A stretch of 64,000 nt of DNA from Crambe crambe (GCA_963924555.1 OZ004582.1:5270001-5334000), one strand, 5' to 3'. Shown: positions 35,354 through 49,365, counted from the first letter of the stretch. Program-made: numbers and translations. The notes: generated from the letters alone by a model not told the origin.

Positions 35354-36589
35354 TTTCGGTAAATCCGCCCCTGATACTGTCACAGAATTGACAAACCCTA
35401 CATTGCTGCATGGACTGCATTTGTCACTGTGCTCTGCTAACTGTCCCTACATCACTGCAAGGTGTAGCCAAAAAGGATGGCCATGACAGGCCAAGATGAG
35501 AGGGAGTGAAGTAGGAATGATTAGCTTGTAGTTTGGTAATATTGGTGATGGGTAAGGGCGAAATTTACTCTCTTGTTGCACACAGCCATCCCTACTTAGA
35601 ATAATGGTGAAGGACATGGAAAGAGGTCAGTTAGTTTTGTACGTGTACACTTAAAAAGTCTTCCCCTGAAAAAAATTGGCCATACATTTGTGATGCCCCT
35701 CAATATGAACGACCTACCACCTTAAGTTATAATGTGTGCTCCTTGGGGTGCAGCAACAAGTACATCTGTTATTTGATGGGTGATGGGGATTGAATTTTGA
35801 GATGCTGGAAGTATTTTATGTTAGCAACAGGTCGTACCAACTACTCTATCGAAGCTGTAACTCTATTGGCACAGTATCACTTTCTATTTACTGAAAGGAT
35901 GCATATGCAACTACTTTGGAGCCGGACAGTGAATGTGCATGGTAGGCATCAGCTGCAGACTCTGAAAAGCTTATGAAGCAGCTCAAAAGTTTTCACCCCC
36001 AGCCCTGGACGTACACACAGCAATTTCCCTTCACTTAGAAGGAATGTGATATCCAAAACAAAACCAAAACCAAAAAATTATTACAGAAAAAAAAGAAGAA
36101 AAAAAAAAGAAAAAATACCGTAATCTAATTATCCTGTAGTAGTGGCAAGCCTTGATCCTTGATTGCAGACAGAGATGAGACTCTACTAAGCAGCAGTGCT
36201 TCACTCCCTTTATATCACCTTGGCCTGTCATGGGAGTGAAGTAGGAATAGTTAGCTCGTAGTTAGAATAAATATTTTTTTCCTGTACAGTACATAGGAAT
36301 AGTTAGCTCGTAGTTTGGTGATGGGTAAGGGGTTACTTGACTGAAGTTCACTCTCTTGTTGCTGAACTTTTTTGAACCGTACACATTAGCCATCCCTACT
36401 TGCCTTTTTTATTTAGAATAAATATTTTTTTCCTTTACTTGTTCATCTACTTTTTTGATATAATGCAGGTAGAGACTACAGTATGGTTGAATCCATGTTT
36501 CCAGTTGGCATAAGAATCGAGGCCTGTAGCTATCAAAGAACCTAACAATATTGATTTTTATAATACATGTCAATAGCACTGTCAGATCA
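35354..36589. other. Repeat-bearing spacer without genes
   Basis: Two related blocks, at about 35500-35600 and 36225-36410, share GGAGTGAAGTAGGAAT, GTAGTTTGGTGATGGGTAAG, ACTCTCTTGTTGC and GCCATCCCTACTT. They are a dispersed non-coding repeat. An A-rich tract lies at about 36085-36117. Confidence 0.6.
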
Positions 36590-36605
36590 TAGATACTGTA
36601 CATGA

Positions 36606-38384
36606 GTAGGGATAGGAAACGCGCGCAATTAATTTTGATCATCCGCGTTATGCTCACGTGATAATAATAATTAATGTTGAAATTGTCTACTCTCGGAATT
36701 ATATGCTCGCAAAAATTAATAATGAATAAGGTCAAGAAAGTAATTTCTTCAATTCTTGAAAGCCCAGAGTACAAGCAATCTCTGCCATTGAATTCAGTTG
36801 ATTGTTCACATTACCCAAATTAATGAATCCAATAATCTCATAATTATGTGTTTGTTATAGACTAGGTCCTCCTTAATTTTTATTTCATCAAATACAACTG
36901 CAACATATTTTTGCCATTCTTCCAAATCCTTCACTTTGGCTTCCTTCATAAGCTGGATACTGACTTCTGGTTGAATACCAGTAGCTGCCTTAACAGGGTT
37001 TCATCTAGGAATTTCACCTTGGAGGGGAAGCTCATCGTGTAGCCATAAGGTCACGGTGGGGGGAGGGTGCAGGGTGATGTGCCCCCCTCCTGCGCAGAGC
37101 ATGAAGCTAAAAATGCTTAAATTCTACTTAGAAGCATTTTTAAAAATGCTTGGATCCTAAAATATACTAGCTACTTAGAAGTATTTTTCGTCCTAAAACT
37201 CTTTCTTTTGGCAGTTTGGGGGGGAAGTTGAGCTGTTTGGAGGGGAAGCTTCCCCTGCGCCCCCCTCCTTAGATGAAACCCTGCTTAATAAGATGAGTAT
37301 AATCTCTCAAAGTGCGTTCAGATGGTAACTTGATAAAGCCTGATGATCTCATAGCATGATACGCTGCAGATTAAATCATCTTAGATGAAGACACCATTTT
37401 ATTATCATAGGATGCCACCTCAACTGTCTATCATTGTGCTCTGCAACAGTGAGGTTGAATTTTCTGTCCATACACATGAACAGTCCAAGAGCAATCACTT
37501 TTGATGGTAAGGCAGTATTTCATCATAGTACATTCAGCAGACATTTTACAAAAAGTAATGCATACATTTGTGAGTGGTGAGACATCCTTCCATTCTGAAC
37601 TAGGGAGAGTTACGTGCTGTTTTATGGAAGCCAATTTCATATTCACCTATACACAGGAGTTAACATTATTTTAGGTACCTATTACCATAGAGTACCACTT
37701 ACTCTCTGCTTATAATCTCCATAACATTTTGTACCCTTCTTTGGTGGGCACCCTTGGGCCTGATGATATACTCCGCTTTCTTTCTTTCTTTGTTTTTTTT
37801 CAACCTTGAGGCGTAATTTTCGTTTCCCCATTACTTGCTTCTGTTTATACCAAACAAAGATTCCTTACATTTATGGCATGTAGTAACCATTACTATGTAT
37901 AATGATAAGAAATGGAAATTGAAGAAACTTATAGGCCTTGAGAAAGAATCCCACAAACTCTACCTAGAATGTCACTAAGAAAAAACACTAGAACCAGCCT
38001 ATCATTCTAAATGGGATAATGGCATGTAGTTGTGTACAAACTGCCTGTTGAGAATACCTATACTATTGTGTCTTTTTTATACCATCCAAAAAATTCCCGC
38101 AAAGTATTATCCTCAGCATTAAGAATTTGCATGCACAGTTTCATGTACGTGCAGAACCTTCCTCAAAGCAGACTATGACACTTGACAATTACTAGAATTT
38201 AGAACCTTTTTATATTAAAAATCCTTCAGTTATCAATTTCGGACGGAGACAGCTCAGACCACCGAAAACTTCCCTACTCACTAAGTTCTCGTTACTATGC
38301 AGTATCCGTAACGAGCTAATTCCATCGCTGTGACGTCATTGCCCGCAAAATTTTTGCGCGTTTCCTATCCCTACTCATCTATGG
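36606..38384 (-). pseudogene. Dead P-element, internally deleted
   Basis: Inverted ends with ATGAGTAGGGATAGGAAACG lie at about 36602-36625 and (inverted) 38358-38382. On the minus strand, 37640-37430 encodes a region matching part of the large P element's transposase (TIKSDCSWTVHVYGQKI versus TIHDDFSWEICIHGRQI). The stretch 37380-37290 matches KLPSERTLRDYTH, and 36985-36860 matches the DEMKVKESLVYNKH region. The rest of the catalytic domain is missing. A 290-bp MITE interrupts it at 36994-37283. Confidence 0.75.
36994..37283. mobile_element. 290-bp MITE, target duplication CTTAA
   Basis: The ends are CAGGGTTTCATCTA and TAGATGAAACCCTG. CTTAA flanks both sides (36989-36993 and 37284-37288). 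Skipping the insert and one CTTAA restores alignment of the surrounding coding relic with the large P element. That independently confirms both borders. The interior has GGGGGGGAAG and CTTCCCCTGCGCCCCC blocks that can fold back. Confidence 0.88.
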
Positions 38385-38536
38385 TCAGATCAGACACTAG
38401 TCTGGGTTGGTAAAGGGTCGGCTACGTCGATCGATCGGACATATATGTACATCTCGAGCTCGCGATCGTATGGCAAGCCATCAGTATCAAAATTATATTC
38501 AGATGTACGTCCGAAACGTACCTTCGAAACACCGTT

Positions 38537-40240
38537 AAAACGTACGTCCGAAATAAACACGTACGTCTAATTTCATTCTGCGCATGCGCGCATACTTCTT
38601 GAGCACATTTCCCCCCCTTTTTTATCACATGATTATCACATGAGCAGTATACAAGTTCAACTCACCGAATTCGCGCAAAGGAGCCGAGCGGCAGTTTGGC
38701 ATAGCCACTCTGAATATGTTATTGAGGGACTTGAGCTGTGCATTTCTACTTGTTCCAGTTTGCTTGCTTGATAGCATTAGTAGAAGTTCGGAACAATCAG
38801 AGCTGCAAGAATGTATAGCTTCTTTATCTCAGCTTTTGAAATGTTTGCATACTATGCAAAAAAAAGTGGGAGGAGTATATAACAATGCTGGAAGGTGATC
38901 ATCACCAATATTCACCACGTCCACATAATTATGATGTTGTCGACTGGTCGAGGAAGACCCTCTTTTGATGTTTCCAAATACTTGTCATCTCTTTCCTTTA
39001 TTAATGGACAGAAATTGCAGCAATAATTGGTATCAGTAGAATGACTCTCTACAGGTATGTATATGTATATCAAGTGGCTAGGTAATATCATCCAGAGAAA
39101 GAGTACGAAATGTACTGAAATCCATTGTGTTGTGATGCTTACCAGGCTCTATTAGATGGCAACCTTATTCAGTACCTGGACCTAACTCATTATAGCTATA
39201 CCATTAATTTATTAAAAGCCTTTCTTTGTGCTGTGTTTATCATTTATCAGACTCTCACCATAAACTGATTAGATGGAGAATGGTGCCATCGATGGTTATA
39301 GTCGGCTAATATCTATTTAAGATGCACTTCCAACAATCGTGCTTCTAGTGTGTACGAGATTTTCTTAATGGAGGAGCAAGAGTTACTAGATTTTGTGGGC
39401 TCTGCATTATGTATACATCCCAAGAATTAACAGAAGTTTGATTGAGTTTTCTCAAGGTTGGAACAATCATTCCATAAGAACTGCCATCCATAAAACCCCT
39501 CAACAATTATACATGCACTGCTGGTTGTTTGATACTACAGAATTCCAATATTGATGCCCTTGACTTTGATGATTCTGTTGATACTAACTATGGTGTAGAT
39601 CTGGATGGAACTCTTGAGACTGATGATCAGGATGGAGTGGTGGTTCCTGAAAACAGAATTAAATTTTCTGATCAAGATATCAGAGCCCTAAAACTGGCCA
39701 TCAATCCACTTGGTTCATCAGATAACCATGGCGTAGACATTTATGAAGAAACATTACAATACATAGTGTAATTTTTTGGTTTATTATTATTATTATAAAA
39801 TTCAGATACATGATAAGCTAGCTAGATGACCAGCCTATGTTAGCAGTTCAGTCACAGTGGATCCATTCAAAAAGAAAACTCTTTATTAACTTTGCTAAGA
39901 ATCGATTGGATCATAGTTCATGTGGGGAGTTCAAGAGTACAATCACAAGTATGTGCTATAGGACGTCGGCCAAGCCCTGATAATATATAATTACCCCGCA
40001 CCTGAGGACAACCATCGTCATATGGTAGCAAGAGTGGGGAGTTGGAACTCGAACAAGGAAGTTTGCTCTTGATGTACGCTTCTAATTCCTTCTGTTCAAT
40101 CACTTCTTTCTCTCTTCATTATTGTAGGCACTATAGAGTGATTGCCGCAAGCATGCAGCTGCTAGCTGGAATGTCGTTAACTGCGCATGCGTATTTTCCA
40201 ATTCGGACGTACGTGTTTATTTCGCAGTCTAATCGCCAGC
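38537..40240. mobile_element. Decayed integrase-type DNA transposon
   Basis: CGAAATAAACACGTACGTC-type sequence at about 38545-38568 reappears inverted at about 40205-40226. ATGCGC-rich tracts follow inward on the left and precede it on the right. The interior holds the coding relic at 38716-39771. Confidence 0.55.
38716..39771 (+). pseudogene. Integrase-core transposase relic, second copy
   Basis: An N-terminal helical frame (38716-38898) ends in a stop. A helix-turn-helix stretch resembling RGRPSFDV and EIAAIIGISRMTLY lies at about 38955-39055. GCCATCGATGGTTATAGTCG at about 39281-39300 encodes the DGYSR block. The C-terminal frame 39529-39771 (KLAINPLGSSDNHGVDIYEE) matches the C-terminus of the integrase relic at 18465 (LVDPLQASSNYGIEIYDQ). 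Multiple stops and gaps make it non-functional. Confidence 0.7.
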
Positions 40241-40408
40241 GTTGGCGAGCCCCATAGGGCTAATACAACTTTAATTGCACAGACACGCACTTTTATCACT
40301 CACCAGTTTACGGAAGTATCCGGAGAGAGTATTTGTGGTCAAATTCACTTCTTTTAGTTGTAGTGCCGAGATTTTCCCTGTACAGAAGGCATAAAGCTGC
40401 CTGTAGCT

Positions 40409-40772
40409 TAGTCTGGCATAGCACCGCCCACCGACTCGAGTACGTGGTCTGGTGACATACAATACAACGAGTTGTGCTGTTTAGCAGGAAATCAGCTAAA
40501 TCAATGAATATCATTAAATGACGTTTAATGACGTAAAATTACGCAAACACTTGGCGCCTTTTCTTGTAAATTCGCACGCTAAAATTGCACCTGCCAATTA
40601 AATTAAGAATAACTATGACAACTATGATGTCACTGGCTAATTATAATACCACTTCCTACGACACTTCCTGTTAGTAACGCGTGTGCGCAGTAGAATCCAC
40701 CGGCACAACTCGTTGTATTGTATGTCACCAGACCACCTACTCAAGTCGGTGGGCGGTGCTATGCCAGACTAC
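40409..40772. mobile_element. MITE with ~70-bp terminal inverted repeats
   Basis: AGTCTGGCATAGCACCGCCC at the left end is matched by its inverse at the right end. Similarity extends through CGAGTTGTATTGTATGTCACC, about 70 bases with a few mismatches. The interior of about 220 bases is non-coding. Confidence 0.85.
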
Positions 40773-41040
40773 CTGTAGCTGCACCTTGCACGGTACTAAC
40801 TCCACTATAATTTTTATAGCAAATGCAGCTGCACGCGCGAAGCAGCTGCTACATTTTTGTGGTCTTTGATGTTGTGATAATCAATCGTGTTGTGGGCTGT
40901 GACATTTGTATTTCACACTTCCTGCCACTACTTCGAAGGTATGTAGAGCCCCTCCTATTATAAGTGGCATGTTATGCGTAATAAAATTAACTGTCCATTA
41001 GTGCATGTCTGTAATACCATAGATATATGAGCCGTACCGG

Positions 41041-42541
<1,501 letters not shown>

Positions 42542-43040
42542 CCGGGATTGGAAACGTAATACTTTTGAAATTAATTAGGCGCGTTTCGCTATTAACTCCG
42601 TAGTGCAGGAAATTAACCCCCTACTCACCGTATAACCAATGGCGCGTAAGGCGCGGGACCGGCAGCAGGACTTGCAGCAAGCTAGAGAACTGGATTCGTG
42701 GATGCTAAAGTCCCTGTGTACAGTAGGTATGATAGCATGATAGCTATAGGCTAGCTATAATTAGCCTAATAGCTAAGTAACCGCCTGACTTGTTCAAGGT
42801 ATGTTCAAGGACTGTGGTTTTTATACTGTCAGCGTTTTTGAGAGTCTTGTTGGGTTTCAAACACATGTATCTATGTACGTTTAAATTTGCTGTATGATTG
42901 AATTAGTGCAATACAAGGGTTACATTCTTTCCAAACCTCTGAGCTTATTATTATTATTTCTAGCTAGCTAGATATTGTGCTAAAATTAGAATGCAATACA
43001 AGCTAGGTACCTAATAGTAAATAATTTAATCTTATAGATC

Positions 43041-44000
43041 ATGGCAGCCAGTACCCCAATGATTGAAAGGGTCATTAAAGCAGCTGGGAAGAATGAAATA
43101 ATGTCCCTTTTAATTGCAAGTAGCAACAAAAAAGTTGTGGACAAATTATTTTGTGAATTAATTTCTGCTATCAAGACATGTATAATGGAGTTGGGAAGAG
43201 TAAGTATGGCACATGCAAGAGAAAGGGCTATAAAAAAATTTCATCAGCTCAGACTGAACACGCTACCTGAAATATGGAACAAAAGCTTAGCTGAGCTTGA
43301 AATTACAAGCACTCCAGTGTTACTTCAATCAATTAACAGACTAATTTTTAATGAAATCCTAACTGAACATTTTTCCACTAATCATGCATCATCGGCTATG
43401 TCATCAAGACCATTATCAGTGCATATGTCTTCGGAAGAAGAAAATGCTATTAGATATGCAAGTGGATTTGTCACAATGCGATTGAAGAAAATTTACGAAC
43501 AGGAACATACCAACAAAGCCAGGCAGTTTGTAGAATGCCTCGCTAACATGTCAGTTGAGGGTGATGGAAGTAATTTTTATGAATATACTAAAATTTGGAT
43601 AAGTACTATAAACCGAGGTGGCCTATTTGAAATCAATGACAGCTGTTTCCTCTTTTTTCGTGCTCTTGAGCTTAAAGTGCAAGAGTGTCTTCCTCATCAT
43701 CTAAAAGGTGGAACCATGTCAAAGGAGCAACTTTTCACCCTCATCATGGATGATGAAGATGTCAATTTTCTCTGGTCAATGCTTTCCATTAACATCGATT
43801 CCAAGTATTCTGATGATCTTTTACGCACAATAGTGGAAAAGTGGGTCACTCTTAGAGGATTCACCATAACATCTTCTTGGTTACAAGAATATAAGGATAT
43901 TAAAGCAAAGCAAGTAAGTAAGAAAAAAGCATTGAGAAAGGAATTAGCCAAAAAAAAATCCAAGAAAGGATCAACAGACTTGGACTCCAGTGATGATTAA
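43041..44000 (+). CDS. P-element accessory protein, 319 residues
   Basis: This is one open frame from ATG at 43041 to TAA at 43998-44000, preceded by a good acceptor (CTTATAG, ending 43037). It is mostly helical. It contains EENAIRYASGFVTMRLKKIYEQ (about residues 134-155) and ends in a Lys-rich, then Ser/Asp-rich tail (KKKALRKELAKKKSKKGS). I do not recognise a known domain. The IRYASGFV block recalls sequences found next to P-type transposases in other invertebrates, from memory and unverified. An upstream frame at 42639-42726 (MARKARDRQQDLQQ) looks like a first exon, but its phase does not fit the 43038 acceptor, so it is not joined here. Convergence with the transposase gene inside the same terminal repeats indicates it belongs to the element. 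Confidence 0.65.
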   Translation: MAASTPMIERVIKAAGKNEIMSLLIASSNKKVVDKLFCELISAIKTCIMELGRVSMAHARERAIKKFHQLRLNTLPEIWNKSLAELEITSTPVLLQSINRLIFNEILTEHFSTNHASSAMSSRPLSVHMSSEEENAIRYASGFVTMRLKKIYEQEHTNKARQFVECLANMSVEGDGSNFYEYTKIWISTINRGGLFEINDSCFLFFRALELKVQECLPHHLKGGTMSKEQLFTLIMDDEDVNFLWSMLSINIDSKYSDDLLRTIVEKWVTLRGFTITSSWLQEYKDIKAKQVSKKKALRKELAKKKSKKGSTDLDSSDD

Positions 44001-44046
44001 CAAAATATGTATTGTAGCTAGCTATATCAGTCATTCATTATCTTGA

Positions 44047-44361
44047 TTATTCAACCTTTTTTGCTTGTCTTCGTCTCTTTGGAAGAGGTGTATCATCAAT
44101 CACCTCCTTGTTGTGCAAGAGCCGTCTTTTCCGACTACTATTACCTCTAACAGGTAGCAGAGAAGCAGATCCTTGTACTCTTAGAGATTGAGTAGACTCA
44201 AGGCATGCCTGTACAGATGGATTTTCAGAGCGGCCACCTCTTCCACGAACTTGGCCAAAGAAATTCTCTAAGGGGTCTTGTGAAAAACATTCACTGAGAA
44301 TATACTTCTCTGGATATCCAGCAAGAGAGAGCAGATATTTAGATACTTCAACGAATGATTT

Positions 44362-44448
<87 letters not shown>

Positions 44449-46763
44449 TGTGTATGCATGCATGCTATCTGCAAAATGTACCTGTTATTCGTAGGCCTTC
44501 TAGAGTTTCTGTGCTGAGACACATAGTTGCTTTGTAACCATCTGATACTTCAGAATTAGACTCAATGCTATCTTCCCATTCCTTCAAGTAGTCCAGAAAA
44601 TCCTCCTTGAGCCACTACAAAAATACCACTTTGCCATCCATTAATTACAATATTAAATTGCAGTACAGTACCTTAAATCTCTCGTCTGAAGTGTCAGTAT
44701 AAGGTTTTAAATTTGGTTTCCTCCTCTTGATGTACTCCAGTTTGTTCCGACCATTTAAACAATCAAATAATTTGTCAAATATGCGCACAAAGCGCTCAGT
44801 CTCAGATGTCTTTGGATCACCATAGAATTTAAGTGCATTCCCAACACTCTCACTCAATACCTACAATTAGAATTCACTCATCGTATTCTACACCCTATTT
44901 AAACATTTGTAGCTTATACCTGCACAGCAAGATCCACCCGCATCCTTGAGTATGACGTGAGTTTGATATGCTCTAGTGACAGCTTTGGCAATAGATATAG
45001 GCCATGTGATCTGTTCCCCATTGCAATCTTTGCATGATACAGCTTACACAGGTGTTGCCAACTGATTTCCTTCCCATTGATCTAAAAATTATGCATGTGA
45101 TTTACTTGCACTATATTGCTAACTGCTTTCTTACCCACAGGTTGCGTGTATTGCCATGGCCTGAAGAGTGAGACCAGCAATTTCTTGTCGTTTTGAGCAA
45201 GTGAGGTACATCAGACATGAAATAAACATATCTCTCATCGGAGGCATATGGATTCTTGGTTTTATAACACAAGCCATCATCTTTGTCACTCTGGTGCATG
45301 CGAAAGAATTTTCTGTTCGGTGATGCACCGTCAGCAGTCACTACGATTACTTTAAATCCACATTTTTCAAGTCTTTCAATAGCTTCCCATACTATCAAAA
45401 AAAGGTAATCACTTTTGATTGTAGTGGTTGCAAAAGTTGCATATGGGAAATGTAGGTGGAAAAAAATGCCACGAATCATTAGTGTCAGTACATGGGTAGC
45501 AACATGTGGTGTTTTTTCATTACCAATATCTCTCTCCAATTGATCAAGATGATCACCAATATCTCCCATGTTGACAAAACCTATCACTTTCGTCTGATGT
45601 TTGTTGTACACGAGGCTTTCCTTCACCTTCATCTCATCCAAAACCAATGTCACATGTCTCTTCCAATCAGGTAATTCGGATAATTTTGCCTCTTCCTCCA
45701 ACATTTGGTTAACTTCTTCAGAAAATCCTGGTGCACTCTTGATATAATGAGTGTAGTCACGCAAGGTTCTTTCCGATGGAAGCTTGACCATGCCTGATGT
45801 TCGTAATGCATGATATGCTGCTGTGGATAGGAATTTCAGATTGAGGCACCATCTCACCATCATCGGGTGCCAACGCATCTGACGAGAATTCGTCAATCTG
45901 GCCACCTTCAATTGTTCTTCCCAAAATAGCCTGCGAAATGATCCTTTCGGATATATATCATTAATTTTGTGTTTATTTTCTTTCATTATATTGTGGAGGT
46001 CAGAGTGTAATTCTTGATCCACAATAACACTATTTCTTTCATACGATTGTTTTATTTTCTTTCTTAGCCTCTTGAGATTGTATTTTGAATTACTAGCTTT
46101 AGATTGAAGATTTTTCAACTTTTTCAACTGTTCTGCTGAACTAAGGTAACGATTGTTGCAATATTTAGATTTTGTTTTCTTTTTTTTTAAGAATCGACTA
46201 TACATCGATCTTAAATTTGATCGGAATTTCTGACAAATATTGCATTTACCATCACCCACAATTAATGTACAATCTGTAGTTTGAACTGTTGAGTTAAATA
46301 CTTTACCGTTATACCAAACAGAGAACCCTTGAATCACCTCTGCTACCAGCGATCCGGCACTTGTTCTTATTTTGCCTTCATAAGTTGGGGACAAGATCAT
46401 ATCAATGAATTTATTGTCTGGATTTCCTGGGCATAATTTTGAATTACTGAGAATGTGTGTAACATTTACTATTAATTCTTTTTTGTTGAGAAGCTTGGGT
46501 AGTGCCAACATTGTGTGGTTGATTTGTCGTCCATGAATGCATATCTCCCATGAAAAATCATCATGAATCGTGAGCTCATATGCATTGGATGATTTGCAAC
46601 GAAAAGACATACTACCTTTCGATTGATCAGTTAAATCAACCCATCCATCTATATCTTCCCTTACTGCCAGGTATAATTGGTTCATGTCTAATTGTGCCCT
46701 CTTAGCAGCCTGTTTCTTCCTTTCTCCATTCTTGAAATGAGTAAATCTTTTCTTCCGAGGCAT
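44047..46763 (-). CDS. P-element-type transposase, 809 residues, open across five exons
   Basis: Exons 46763-45135, 45081-44920, 44860-44672, 44614-44482 and 44363-44047 join in phase with GT-AG borders and no stops. Residues 1-30 are basic. CNIC (174-177) is a possible zinc site. Residues 205-245 form a basic coiled coil. The RNase H-like core shows LVLDEMK (D376), VIVVTADGASPN (D478) and FMSDVPHLLKTTRNCW. LSLEHIKLTSYSRMRVDLAVQ follows in exon 2. A THAP9-like C-terminal region, QDPLENFFGQVRGRGGRSEN, is in exon 5. No N-terminal C2CH THAP finger is present, unlike Drosophila P and human THAP9. The last acceptor is abutted by a (CT)n(CA)n repeat acting as the pyrimidine tract. Confidence 0.88.
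44364..44442. repeat. (GT)n(GA)n compound microsatellite
   Basis: GT dinucleotides (about 44364-44411) are followed by GA dinucleotides to about 44442. On the minus strand they read (TC)n(AC)n and end in CACAG, directly at the acceptor of the last transposase exon. Confidence 0.93.
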
Positions 46764-47491
46764 TCTGCATGCATGTTACAGTACCATGTCAGCTAGTGCT
46801 ACACTTTGTGATATATATTCATCACAAAGTGTATAGCTATTAATTTGGTTTGGGAATGTGGGACTCAATATTATGCCTTAAGCTATAGAGCTATAGTGTA
46901 GCTAGCTGTAACTTTATCCCTGCATAAGTCGGATGCTAAACAGCTTGCATTCAGCAAAATAGCACATTTAGTTACTTTAATAGGTAAGCAATTGCTACTA
47001 ATCAGAAAACAAGTCCTATCCTTTAACACACAGTTGCTTATGGTACACAAAATTGAGCCTTTGAATTACAAAGATGAGGGCAGTAGATATAAACTATTCA
47101 TTATTTAATTCTAGTGACAATGGATTTAGTTGCACATTTGGTAGCTTTACATTATCCACTATATGCTAACTCTGCATTATATAGCACTTACTTGCAAATG
47201 GTACACAAGATAGATTCAGGCAAGGAGCTGAGAGTGTTTCTTATAAATTTCTCCCCTGAAGAGATTTGAACGAATTCTGTTTGGGCTAAACTGTAGTACC
47301 GTTCTCGCGGCTTGTTTTACAATAGTCGCAAAGATTTTCTGATATGTTTGCGGTCCTTTGTACTCGGGAAGACAGTAACTCATGCGCGTAACTAAGGTGA
47401 AACGAGCCTGTACTTCAATAATTATACTAGCCCTACGGGCGCACGTGACCCCGTTTCCAATCCCGGTACGGCTCATATATCTATGGTAATA

Positions 47492-48060
47492 CAGCCTTTG
47501 CTTTATGGAGCCTTTGAATGCTACTCATAGCTTGAAGCTATACTGTTCATTGAATATAATGGCCTACTGAATAAGAATGGTGTGTTGATATTAGCTATTA
47601 GCTAGCAGTAGTCCATCCAAATCTTTTACTATAGCTATACACACACTATAGCAATGACAACCCTTGCCCATGGACCATGTCACTCTGTAAGCAGTGATCA
47701 TTCAGATACACACTTAAAAATATTGATTGACTATTAATCATCATGGGACACTTTCAGACACGGATACCTCTGCCAGGCTTCCATGAAGCAAATCAAAACG
47801 AAAACCCTTAGCTAACATTAAAAATTTCCATCCTTGATGGCTGCCCAACCAAGCAAGTAGCTACGAACAGAAACAATTTATTGTATTCAGAACTGTAAAA
47901 ACTGACATACAGCACCACCAATCTTTTAATACCCCAGGCCAACCCCAGATAAGGTTGATATTCTCTCTTGATAGGTACAGATGTGTATCACATACGTTTG
48001 ATACTATTATGTTTCCTGGGAGTAAGATTTTCATCCTAAAGATGCTATAGGTTCCTGAAT
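47492..48060. other. Spacer without recognisable genes
   Basis: AT-rich sequence with scattered AGCTA words; no supported frame or repeat was seen. Confidence 0.4.
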
Positions 48061-49175
48061 CAGAATGCCCTTATCTCTCTTTGAACACTATCACAGAAGA
48101 GCTACTACCACACTTAATGTCTGTACTCCTTTTTCATGGGATCGGGAATACCAGTTTTCTCTCTACATTCTATTATTTTTCTCCTTCATCAATAATGAAA
48201 CACTGTGTGGTTCACTAGGACAAGTGACAGCAGATCCTGCCTCCCCTTCCCTCCGACTTGTTGGCTTTGGATATTTTAGAGTATATTTATCCAATCTTCA
48301 CCAATCACCCTCTTTTATTCAATGAAATCAGAGTCTCTCCATGACTTGCACTATCATCAGGAGAACAGTGTGGGAGTGAGCATACATGACCATGCCCTCT
48401 ACCGAAGCTCTAAAGCTCCACTGGAATCGCTCCCTGTGGTATTAGAGATGTGGCATCATGCAACTTCCAACGACATTGATCTTCCAGGTAAGTTAGCTGT
48501 TTGAGAAATGTAATTAAGATTCGATTTCTAGCTCACTGACACACATACATTTACCTATATAGCTGGAAATGGTTGGATGGAAAAGTCCAAAGTGTCTTAG
48601 ACGTTCCTGAAAACATGGCAAGAGTTCAGGATTTTGTTTCAATGGGTGTGGCTGAAAATTGACAAGCATACAAATGTGGACCAGGATGCAAGTGTGTCAA
48701 CTGTTTAAATAGCTATGACAACAGTCTCAATCATCCTGAAGCAGTGATGGAGCTGTAAACATTGATGGACTTCAGAAACAGAACGAAGAATTGATAGGAG
48801 ATAATATAGAGAGTGATGAAGAACATGAACTAAATGAAAGACAGGATGAATGGGTGTGACATTTGCATTTTGCAATACTTACATCCACAAAATTGCTACT
48901 GTATATTATACAAGCAATGCTACACAGGATCCAGCTAGAATCTGAAGTGTCCACTGCTAGGAACGAAAATTCTAGCAAGAAACACTATGACGTGATGAAA
49001 CTAGCCAAGCAACAGAGGCAACATATAGCTGAATTTTCTGCCTGTTTATAGCTTGCAACAATGTTTACTGTGCAGTAATACTTACCTAGGTTTCATCTTT
49101 AGCAGAAAGTGCTCTCCATATTGCTTCTTCGGCTTCAAAGAGGCAGTTACAGTCCATACAAAACACCCGCACAAT
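48060..49175. pseudogene. CXC-motif transposon gene relic
   Basis: On the plus strand, 48322-48488 encodes KSESLHDLHYHQENSVG through MWHHATSNDIDLP and ends at a GTAAGT donor. After an acceptor at about 48562, another frame reads GNGWKWDGKVQSVLDVPEN and then CGPGCKCVNCLNS, a cysteine cluster of CXC type. Stops and frame changes follow (48660, 48757). On the minus strand, 49170-49095 could encode a small exon (MDCNCLFEAEEAIWRALSAKDE) with a GTAAGT donor. The combination suggests a dead, possibly two-gene element. The family is not identified. Confidence 0.45.
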
Positions 49176-49230
49176 TTCTGTTTTTCGACTACAATTTATG
49201 ACGTCATCGCTAATACGTGGTAATTAATTA

Positions 49231-49365
49231 CGTCCACTGGCGATTAGACTGTTCGGACGTACGTTTAAGACGTAGGTGTGGGAAGTACATCTGAATTTAT
49301 TTTTGATACTGATGGCTTGCCATACGATCGACGCTACACGTACACGCGCGAGAGGGCGGGGCATG
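49231..49365 (+). repeat. Copy of a terminal-repeat family also at 38440-38560
   Basis: GATACTGATGGCTTGCCATACGATCG at 49307 onward and TTCGGACGTACGTTTAA at 49253 onward appear inverted near 38450-38540. GGCGATTAGACTG at 49239 is also found inverted at about 40228. This is a dispersed repeat family. Whether these copies are two ends of one large element cannot be decided. Confidence 0.6.

Noticed and set aside
30349-35374. hAT element bounded by GGGGCGGAT motifs
   Set aside because: The motifs face each other, but no 8-bp duplication matches and similarity ends after about 12 bases; the borders are unproven.
42639-42726. First exon of the P accessory gene (MARKARDRQQDLQQ)
   Set aside because: The frame ends one base past a codon while the 43038 acceptor needs phase 0; it was left unjoined. 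It may still be a 5' exon of another isoform.
47216-47476. 86-codon frame near the right P-element end
   Set aside because: It overlaps the terminal inverted repeat and has no recognisable protein features.
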